Positions 57,886-64,000 of a stretch of 64,000 nt of DNA are shown in pieces. Source of the stretch: Methanococcus voltae (GTDB lineage: Archaea; AGJL01; Methanococci; Methanococcales; Methanococcaceae); NCBI RefSeq assembly GCF_017875395.1, contig NZ_JAGGMO010000001.1, forward strand, positions 186,001 to 250,000, read 5' to 3'. The notes under the pieces were generated by a model that did not search any database, was not told where the DNA came from, and worked only from the letters and a program-made list of their open reading frames with translations. Position numbers and translations under genes: made by a program. Position 1 is the first letter of the stretch. Each line of letters opens with the position of its first letter.

Positions 57886-58764
57886 TTAATTGATATCTTT
57901 TAAAATTTTTGATATTATATCCCTACTTTCAATTGCGTCTTCCATGCTTCTACATTCTAAACTATAAATTCCGTTATAATTAATGTCCCTTAGGTTTGTA
58001 AATACGGCTTCTAAGTTAATATTACCATCTTTTAGTTTAAGGTGTGAATCGTCGGTTCCATCATTATCATGGATGTGAGTGTGAACAATACCTTTTCCAA
58101 TATTATTTAATTCATTCACATAATCTTCAGTATTTAAATTCGATAATTCTTTGCAAGTGTTAGCGTGACCAATATCAAAAGTTATACCTAAATTATTAGA
58201 ATCGATTCCTTTTGTAAGTTCTGCCAATTCTTCAGGCGTAGTCCCCAAAACTCCGAAAAAATTAGGCATATTTTCTAAACCGATTGTTACATCGTACGTT
58301 TCAGCCACTTCAACTAATTTTTTTATTAAATCCCTATTGCTTTCAACTACTCGTTCCTTGTAATCTTTCCATAGATATGGAATATAGCCCGGGTGTACAG
58401 TTACGACTTTAGAGTTCGTTTTTGAAGCAAAGTCGATTGATTCGATTATACTATCTAGTGTAACTTTTGAAACTTTATTATTTAGTGAAGCAGGGTTTAA
58501 ATCTGTAAAAGGTGCGTGAACAACAGTGTCCAAACTTTTTTGACATTTCATTTGACTATGCTTTAAATTTAAAATATTATCCATTTCACATTCTGCTTCC
58601 GCGTGAGTACCTTCAAAAACGATTTCCCATGAATCGAATTTATGTTGGCTTATTTTTTCTAAAGAAGATACTACGTTATCGTGTATATATACGAGAGATG
58701 ATAATCCACATTTAGCGTATTTGCTTATGCTACAACCATTGGATTCGCCATTACTATTTTCCAT
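57886..58764 (-). CDS. sugar phosphate isomerase/endonuclease IV-like TIM-barrel protein
   Basis: This 292-residue protein is of the xylose-isomerase-like TIM-barrel superfamily (AP endonuclease 2 family). Metal-binding pieces: KVVTVHPGYIPYLWKDYKE, VTIGLENMPNFFGVLG, LGITFDIGHANTCKE, VHTHIHDNDGTDDSHLKL and GIYSLECRSM. Substrate unknown; DNA repair or sugar isomerisation are both possible. GTGATAAC precedes the ATG. Confidence 0.82.
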   Translation of the reverse strand: MENSNGESNGCSISKYAKCGLSSLVYIHDNVVSSLEKISQHKFDSWEIVFEGTHAEAECEMDNILNLKHSQMKCQKSLDTVVHAPFTDLNPASLNNKVSKVTLDSIIESIDFASKTNSKVVTVHPGYIPYLWKDYKERVVESNRDLIKKLVEVAETYDVTIGLENMPNFFGVLGTTPEELAELTKGIDSNNLGITFDIGHANTCKELSNLNTEDYVNELNNIGKGIVHTHIHDNDGTDDSHLKLKDGNINLEAVFTNLRDINYNGIYSLECRSMEDAIESRDIISKILKDIN

Positions 58765-58986
58765 GTTATCACTATCTAATTTTAAATAATAATTTCTAAT
58801 ATAATTATAATATAATTGTAATGTAAATTTAATGTAATTATAATAAATATCTGATTAAGGTAATAATTAAACTACATAATATAAAAATATATTAATAATA
58901 TTAAATATTTTAGTGTTTTATTTATTATTAAACTATCAACTTATTGAGCTATTAAATTATTAAAAAATGATTACTCGGTGAAATTT

Positions 58987-59583
58987 ATGCAATATTATTT
59001 AAAAACTCCAATTTCAAAAGAAGATATTAAAAAATTAAACGTGGGCGATATTGTCTACATATCTGGAAATATCTGCACAGGGAGAGATGAAGCCCATATT
59101 ACTGCAATAGAAGAGGGAAAATCACCTGTTGATTTAAAAAACGGTGTAATATATCATGCAGGCCCCATAATGAGACAAAAAAACGATAAAAATGGCGAAT
59201 GGGAATGTGTTGCAATTGGTCCGACCACATCTGCACGTATGAATAAAACCGAAAAAGAGTTTATAGAAATTACAGGCATTTCAGCTATTATTGGTAAAGG
59301 GGGCATGACTGATGAATTATTAGACGTTTTTAAAGAACATTCTGTCGCCTACTTATCTGCACCGGGGGGATGTGCAGCCTTACTTGCTGAAAGTGTTAAA
59401 AAAGTCAAATCAGTTTATAAAATAGAATTGGGAATTCCTGAAGCATTTTGGAGTTTAGAAGTTGAAAATTTTGGTCCATTAGTTGTTTCAATGGATAGCA
59501 ATGGTCAGAGTCTATATAAAAATGTAAATAAAGATGTTGAAAAAAATTTAAAAAAAATAAAAGAAGTAAAAGGGTTAATTTAA
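58987..59583 (+). CDS. fumB: class I fumarate hydratase beta subunit
   Basis: This 198-residue subunit is the C-terminal domain of class I, iron-sulfur fumarase, part of the incomplete reductive TCA pathway. Family pieces: VGDIVYISGNICTGRDEAH, YHAGPIMRQK, IGPTTSARMNKTEKEFIE, IIGKGGMTDELLDVFKEH and APGGCAALLAESVK. The start at 58987 follows GGTGAAATTT; the GTG of that site is in frame at 58978 but is part of the ribosome site. The alpha subunit is elsewhere. L-tartrate dehydratase beta is a close relative. Confidence 0.92.
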   Translation: MQYYLKTPISKEDIKKLNVGDIVYISGNICTGRDEAHITAIEEGKSPVDLKNGVIYHAGPIMRQKNDKNGEWECVAIGPTTSARMNKTEKEFIEITGISAIIGKGGMTDELLDVFKEHSVAYLSAPGGCAALLAESVKKVKSVYKIELGIPEAFWSLEVENFGPLVVSMDSNGQSLYKNVNKDVEKNLKKIKEVKGLI

Positions 59584-59624
59584 ATATCTATTTTTTTTAT
59601 ATTATATTATATTATATTATTATT

Positions 59625-60977
59625 TTATTCTTTGTACATGATTTGTCTCATGATTTTACCCATTTGACCGCCCATTTTTAGCATCTTACCACGTTTTAAG
59701 TTTGAGAAAGCATTTTTGGTCGTTTGATAGTATTTTAACAATTCCTTAACTTCCTCTTGTTTTGCTCCGGCACCTCTTGCAATTCTTTGCATTCTAGAGG
59801 TTTTTATCAATTCAGGGTTTTCTTTTTCTTCTTCAGTCATGGAATCCATTAAAATTTTATAACGTTTTAATTTTTGCTCAGTTAAGCTTGCTGCCTCTTT
59901 TGGCATTGAAGCACCCATTCCTGGTATCATACTTAAAATTTGCTTCATAGGCCCCATTTTGGAAATTGTTTCCAATTGCGAATACAATTCAACTAACGTA
60001 AACTTACCCTTAAGTATTGCTTCGATATCTTCTTCATTTGCGTCTTCTACGATATCATCGGTTTTTTCGAGCAAACTGTCTAAATCACCCATACCTAAAA
60101 GTCTTGATATGAATTTTTTAGGGTCAAATGTTTCTAAATCATCTACGCCTTCACCAGTACCTATAAATTTAATAGGAGCGTTTATTTCGGCTACTGCACT
60201 TAATGCACCACCACCTTTGGCAGAACCGTCCAATTTAGTAACTAAAATACTGCCTATATCCTCTACGGCATCCTTAAATGCTTTAGCTTGGTTTTTAGCC
60301 TGTTGTCCCAAAGTACCATCGATAACTAATATAATCTCTTTTGGGTTCAATTCGTCTTTTAATTCCTTCATTTCAGTTAAAAGTCCAGATTCTTCCTTAT
60401 GTCTACCTGCAGTATCAATAATAAATACATCTGCTTTTTTTAACTTGTTTAAACCATCTTTTGCTATTTCGATAGGAGTTTTGGTTCTTGTTTCATCGCC
60501 ATAAAGCGGAACATTTATTTTTTCAGAGAGTTGTTGCAATTGCTTGTATGCTGCAGGTCTGTAAACGTCCGCTGCAATCAAAGCTGGCTTCAATCCTCTT
60601 TTTTGAATTAATCTTGCTAATTTTGCAGAGCTTGTGGTCTTACCACTTCCTTGGATACCAACCAATAAGATAATTGACTTTTTTGAAGGATCCAAATCTA
60701 ATTTTTGAGGTTCAGTTCCTATCATTTGTACGAGTTCATTGTAAACTATTTGAATGATATGTTCCTTTTTTGTTAAACCCTTTGGAGGAGTCTCTTCGAT
60801 TGCTTTCTTTTCGATATCTTTACTCATTTTTAAAACAAGCTTAACATTAACGTCCGATTGGATTAAAGCTTTTTGGATATCCTTTATAACTTCTTTAATT
60901 AATTTTTTATCCACTAATGTTGCACTTTTTATTTTATTTAGTGCAGTTGAAATATTTTGACCTAATTTGTCAAGCAT
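59625..60977 (-). CDS. ffh: signal recognition particle protein Ffh/SRP54
   Basis: This 450-residue GTPase binds the SRP RNA (19.9-20.2 kb) and signal peptides. NG domain: [16 protein letters not shown] (G1), DTAGRHKEE (G3), [13 protein letters not shown] (G4), and [18 protein letters not shown]. The C-terminal M domain is methionine-rich: [20 protein letters not shown] and the RNA-binding [12 protein letters not shown]. The tail [20 protein letters not shown] is intact. GGTGAAATC precedes the ATG. Confidence 0.98.
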   Translation of the reverse strand: MLDKLGQNISTALNKIKSATLVDKKLIKEVIKDIQKALIQSDVNVKLVLKMSKDIEKKAIEETPPKGLTKKEHIIQIVYNELVQMIGTEPQKLDLDPSKKSIILLVGIQGSGKTTSSAKLARLIQKRGLKPALIAADVYRPAAYKQLQQLSEKINVPLYGDETRTKTPIEIAKDGLNKLKKADVFIIDTAGRHKEESGLLTEMKELKDELNPKEIILVIDGTLGQQAKNQAKAFKDAVEDIGSILVTKLDGSAKGGGALSAVAEINAPIKFIGTGEGVDDLETFDPKKFISRLLGMGDLDSLLEKTDDIVEDANEEDIEAILKGKFTLVELYSQLETISKMGPMKQILSMIPGMGASMPKEAASLTEQKLKRYKILMDSMTEEEKENPELIKTSRMQRIARGAGAKQEEVKELLKYYQTTKNAFSNLKRGKMLKMGGQMGKIMRQIMYKE

Positions 60978-61180
60978 GATTTCACCATATGATTTATGAA
61001 ATAATGATAATGATAATTTTATAATGATAATTTGATAAATTTTAGTAGGAATATATTATTCAATATATTATATAATTATAATGATATATTTTTAAAAAAA
61101 AAACAAAAAATCTTTAAAAAATACTTATAAATTTAAAATGTTTAAAAATATTTAAAAACGTTTATTTTAAAAGTATTAAA

Positions 61181-61762
61181 TTATTCATCGCCCCAACGCT
61201 TAACTAAATTATTATTAATTCCCAAATTATCCAATATTCTCCCTACTGTGAAGTTTATAATATCGTCCACAGTTTTTGGAAAACTGTAAAATGCAGGTAC
61301 TGGGGGCATTATTACCACACCTAATTTCGCTAATTTAGTCATATTTTCCAAATGAATTGCATTTAAAGGCGTTTCTCGAGTAATCAATACTAATTTTCTA
61401 TGTTCTTTTAGACATATGTCACATACTCGCGCAATTAAATTGTCTGCGTAACCATTTGCTACTGCTGAAACCGATTTCATAGAGCATGGTACTACCACTG
61501 CAGAATCAAACTTATGAGAACCTGAGGCTATCGGTGCATAAAAGTCATCTTCATTATATATATTATCTGCTAATTTATAAAAATCGTCTATTTCCTGATT
61601 CAATTCATAATTTATTGTAGAAACACCCATTTTTGAAACTACTAATGAGGTAATTACCGATTTATCTTTTTTTAATTCTTCCAATAGTCTTTTTGCATAA
61701 ATTGCACCACTTGCACCAGTTACACATACTACAATCTCTTTTACATCTTTTTTTGAGTTCAT
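61181..61762 (-). CDS. ubiX: UbiX-like flavin prenyltransferase
   Basis: This 193-residue enzyme attaches a dimethylallyl group to FMN to make prenyl-FMN for UbiD-type decarboxylases. Family motifs: VCVTGASGAIYAKRLLEEL, the VVPCSMKSVSAVANGYADN active-site strand, LITRETPLNAIHLENMTKL and MPPVPAFYSFPKTVDDIINF. Start at 61762 is preferred because it places the TGASG motif near the N-terminus; the first ATG at 61786 adds eight residues. No strong ribosome site supports either. Confidence 0.92.
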   Translation of the reverse strand: MNSKKDVKEIVVCVTGASGAIYAKRLLEELKKDKSVITSLVVSKMGVSTINYELNQEIDDFYKLADNIYNEDDFYAPIASGSHKFDSAVVVPCSMKSVSAVANGYADNLIARVCDICLKEHRKLVLITRETPLNAIHLENMTKLAKLGVVIMPPVPAFYSFPKTVDDIINFTVGRILDNLGINNNLVKRWGDE

Positions 61763-62014
61763 ACTTTCAGCCCAATTTGTTATCATTTCATTTAGTATAT
61801 TGAACCTAATTATAATCTAAATCAAGTTTAATAAATTAGATATTATTGTATAAATCTATAAAATTTATTTAATAAATAAATATCAACCATAATCATTAAT
61901 TTCATTAATTTCATTAATTACGATAGTAAATTTAAGATAAAATACAATAAATACAATATAGTCACTTAATAATCGATAAGTTAATAATCTTAAAAAAGTC
62001 TTTTATAAAATATA

Positions 62015-62099
62015 TGCGAGGGAAGGGATTCGAACCCTCGAACTCCTACGAGACTAGACCCTCAATCTAGCGCCTTTGACCAGGCTCGGCGACCCTCGC
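62015..62099 (-). tRNA. tRNA-Leu (GAG)
   Basis: Acceptor GCGAGGG/CCCTCGC, anticodon stem CTAGA/TCTAG with loop TTGAGGG (anticodon GAG), a long variable arm (class II), and T arm GAGGG-TTCGAAT-CCCTT. Discriminator A, no encoded CCA. Minus strand. Confidence 0.95.
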
Positions 62100-62176
62100 A
62101 CTAAAACAGCTTATATGCCGATAGCATACAGCATGAGGTATATAAATTAATTGCATAGTCTAATCATATCTTTAAA

Positions 62177-62190
62177 TATATATAGTTTTC
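62177..62190 (-). promoter_or_regulatory. TATA region, left copy of divergent tRNA promoter repeat
   Basis: On minus this reads GAAAACTATATATA, identical to the plus-strand sequence at 62264-62277. It could drive tRNA-Leu with a leader near 55 nt. A closer TATA, AATTTATATACC near 62136-62147, is the competing choice. Confidence 0.45.
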
Positions 62191-62263
62191 GCTAAATAAT
62201 CTAAAAATAAATATTTTGGATAATAAATCCATAAACTTATATATTTGGGTATTTTAGGTAATA

Positions 62264-62277
62264 GAAAACTATATATA
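62264..62277 (+). promoter_or_regulatory. TATA region of tRNA-Met
   Basis: GAAAACTATATATA followed by G. It predicts a start near 62300, about 45 bases before the tRNA. Confidence 0.55.
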
Positions 62278-62343
62278 GATGTTTTGAGTATGTTAAAGTA
62301 GCCAAGATGAATTAGTAGGATTACGATGAATATGTGGAGATTT

Positions 62344-62458
62344 GCCGAGGTGGCTTAGGCTGGTTATAGCGCTCGGCTCATACGGAAAATACCCAAGGAT
62401 ATAATTCCTTGGGTCCTGGGAAACCGAGAGGTCGGGGGTTCGAGTCCCCCCCTCGGCA
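62344..62458 (+). tRNA. tRNA-Met (CAT, elongator) with 40-nt intron
   Basis: Acceptor GCCGAGG/CCTCGGC, anticodon CAT at 62379-62381, T arm GGGGG-TTCGAGT-CCCCC, discriminator A. The intron 62383-62422 follows position 37. A bulge-helix-bulge is perfect: helix CTCA/TGGG (62377-62380 with 62417-62420), bulges TA|C and AA|A at the two cut sites. The intron folds into the 8-bp hairpin CCCAAGGA/TCCTTGGG. An intron at this place is typical of archaeal elongator tRNA-Met. Confidence 0.96.
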
Positions 62459-62602
62459 TTTTTTTATAGGCAAATATATCTATTAATTTAGATTTATGAT
62501 TATTTAGTATTTTAATACGATAATTCTATTTTTAAGATAAATTGATTTATTGAGTGATTAAAAATTTAAAAGAGTTATTTTTTATTTATTAGTTATTTTT
62601 AG

Positions 62603-63967
62603 TTAATTATTTTTTATAGGATTTCCAAAGAAGTTTACTTTTTCAATTAATTCTGTGAAACATTCTTTTTCAAATTCGATTGCTTGTTCTTTTGTATAAA
62701 CACCACTAACTTCACCATCTAACGTTAATTTATCAACGCCCCTCAATATAATTCTATCAATTCCATCCTTTTTCAAAATTTCCTCCATATCTCGATCATG
62801 AACTAAAGCTCTTGAAGGAATTAAAACTGTTTCTTTTAACTCATTTAAATCTACTGTTTCTAAATCTTTTTTTGTTATAAGGTCTGAAATATCTTTATTA
62901 ACCTTTATAACGTTTATAGGGGTATCTTTGAAAATTTTTGAAAGGAAAGTGTATGAAACCGAACCTGTTATAAGTGTTGCTTCTGACCTTATGCTTTTTC
63001 TTAATTCTTCCACTGTTTCTTCATCTTTCAATATTGCAAATGGTGTATCCGTTATAGGGTCATAAACTGGCGTTCCTGAAAGTCTTATTTGATTACCATA
63101 TAAATTATACATTTCTTCTACAACAGCCCTAAATTCATCCATTGTTTGAACATTTATACCCTCAATTAAAGGTTCATTTCCAAAAATTAATCCATTTTCT
63201 ATTTTATTTGCAAATCTCATTAAAATTATAGCATTTGCGCCCCAATCTATTAAATCAGCTATTGTTTTCTTTAAAACTTCCCCATCATTTACCCCTGGAA
63301 CCACAACTATTGCACAATGTGTCTCACAATTTTTACAAAAGTGTTTTAAACATTCTAGTGAAATTTCTGGAGTTTTATCATTCATCCATTCTTTTCTAAG
63401 TTCGATTTGTGTTGAAAAAACTGAAAATGTTACTTCATCAACCCCATAATCAACCATATTTTTTGCAGATTGTAGGCTTTTTATTCCTTTACCTGATGTA
63501 TAGCCTAAATGGATATTTAAACCCATACTTGCTATTTCTCGGCAAAGTTCCTCTAGATAAGGATAATAGCTTGTATCCCCGCCACTTGTGATATTTATTT
63601 TATCATATTTTTTAAACATGAGCGAATCTTGTATTTGCTGAATTGCAAACGGTAGAGGTATAAAATCGCCGTTAATTTCCCTTATGGAGTTAGTACAATA
63701 ATCACAACCGATGTGATATGTACACTGATTACATCCTAAAGGTTCTGGATTTTTGAAACTTACTTTTCTAAAGTAACAAAATTTACAGAAGCCCCCGCAA
63801 TTTTTACCGGGTTCACCTTTTAAATCAATAAGGAGTTGTGTTTTTAAATTATCATTTTTTTGATCGTTTTTTCTTTTTTCGTTTGCCATTTGAAAGGGGT
63901 CAAATGAGTTCAAATCGTCAAAATCGTCAAAATTATTGAAACTGTTAAAATCGTCAAAATTTTTCAT
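62603..63967 (-). CDS. mmp10: methyl-CoM reductase arginine C-methyltransferase Mmp10
   Basis: This 454-residue radical SAM, B12-dependent enzyme methylates an arginine of McrA. The cluster region [20 protein letters not shown] and [18 protein letters not shown] carries the characteristic cysteines; [19 protein letters not shown] follows. Later parts are [19 protein letters not shown] and [16 protein letters not shown]. The start at 63967 follows GTGATTTT. About 40 N-terminal residues are an Asp/Phe/Asn-rich repeat ([17 protein letters not shown]) with no counterpart that I recall in other Mmp10. Confidence 0.9.
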   Translation of the reverse strand: MKNFDDFNSFNNFDDFDDLNSFDPFQMANEKRKNDQKNDNLKTQLLIDLKGEPGKNCGGFCKFCYFRKVSFKNPEPLGCNQCTYHIGCDYCTNSIREINGDFIPLPFAIQQIQDSLMFKKYDKINITSGGDTSYYPYLEELCREIASMGLNIHLGYTSGKGIKSLQSAKNMVDYGVDEVTFSVFSTQIELRKEWMNDKTPEISLECLKHFCKNCETHCAIVVVPGVNDGEVLKKTIADLIDWGANAIILMRFANKIENGLIFGNEPLIEGINVQTMDEFRAVVEEMYNLYGNQIRLSGTPVYDPITDTPFAILKDEETVEELRKSIRSEATLITGSVSYTFLSKIFKDTPINVIKVNKDISDLITKKDLETVDLNELKETVLIPSRALVHDRDMEEILKKDGIDRIILRGVDKLTLDGEVSGVYTKEQAIEFEKECFTELIEKVNFFGNPIKNN

Positions 63968-64000
63968 AAAATCACTTGGTTTATTCATTACTTTATTAAT

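Overview
The window is core chromosome of a very AT-rich methanogenic archaeon of the order Methanococcales, most likely the genus Methanococcus (M. voltae / M. maripaludis group). The evidence is archaeal r-protein genes, aEF-1beta, TFS, SRP RNA and Ffh, SecD/SecF/SecG, methanofuran (MfnE), FeGP-cofactor (HcgB, HcgC) and F420 (Fno) enzymes, methanogenesis markers 2 and 10, LL-diaminopimelate aminotransferase, and a six-gene porCDABEF operon. I saw no insertion sequence, prophage or CRISPR array. Most starts follow one rule: GGTG (or GTGA), then about 5 (4-6) bases, then ATG, TTG or GTG. I used this rule to move many starts downstream of the longest reading frame.

Layout. 1-4.05 kb (minus): start of rpl22, a small unknown gene, aEF-1beta, a zinc-ribbon protein, mfnE, an M20 peptidase. 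4.36-7.93 kb: amino-acid ABC transporter (binding protein on plus; permease and ATPase on minus) surrounding a lipoprotein gene with an apparent ATT start and secG. 8.5-9.7 kb: TFS and a phosphoesterase. 9.77-14.15 kb: por operon, with a 26-bp perfect palindrome at the predicted transcription start. 14.6-18.6 kb: DUF357, DUF555, gatA, agcS. 18.6-20.8 kb: gene-poor region with structured elements and the SRP 7S RNA. 20.8-31.3 kb: ftsZ, an HTH regulator, a radical SAM protein, pheS-hcgB-hcgC, DUF366, an S-layer-like protein, pyrE and a small unknown. 31.4-44.5 kb: a flippase-like protein, secD/secF, pmbA, dapL-pheA, a methyltransferase, a small unknown, methanogenesis marker 2, pgk, sepF and an adenylate kinase. 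44.6-46.9 kb: a TctA-like permease and a secreted OB-fold-like protein, both Asn-rich. 47.3-50.3 kb: probable sulfur/selenium module (two YeeE/YedE halves, a DUF3343 protein, a ribokinase-fold protein). 50.5-52.0 kb: tRNA-Ile, a membrane protein, translin. 52.3-56.6 kb: candidate small RNA, then rpl3-rpl4-rpl23-rpl2-rps19. 56.7-64 kb: a small membrane protein, fno, a TIM-barrel protein, fumB, ffh, ubiX, tRNA-Leu, intron-containing tRNA-Met, mmp10.

The genes cover carbon entry (Por, FumB, AgcS and the ABC transporter), one-carbon and hydrogen metabolism (MfnE, HcgB/C, Fno, Mmp10, marker 2), protein export (SRP RNA, Ffh, SecD/F/G), division (FtsZ and its membrane anchor SepF) and translation. 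The S10 ribosomal cluster is split: L3-L4-L23-L2-S19 lie on plus at the right end and L22 on minus at the left edge. The most novel-looking signals are non-coding: two hairpins with the same loop and different stems in the agcS leader, a promoter-hairpin-T-run small RNA candidate before rpl3, a nested 46-nt hairpin in the gene-poor region, and the por palindrome.
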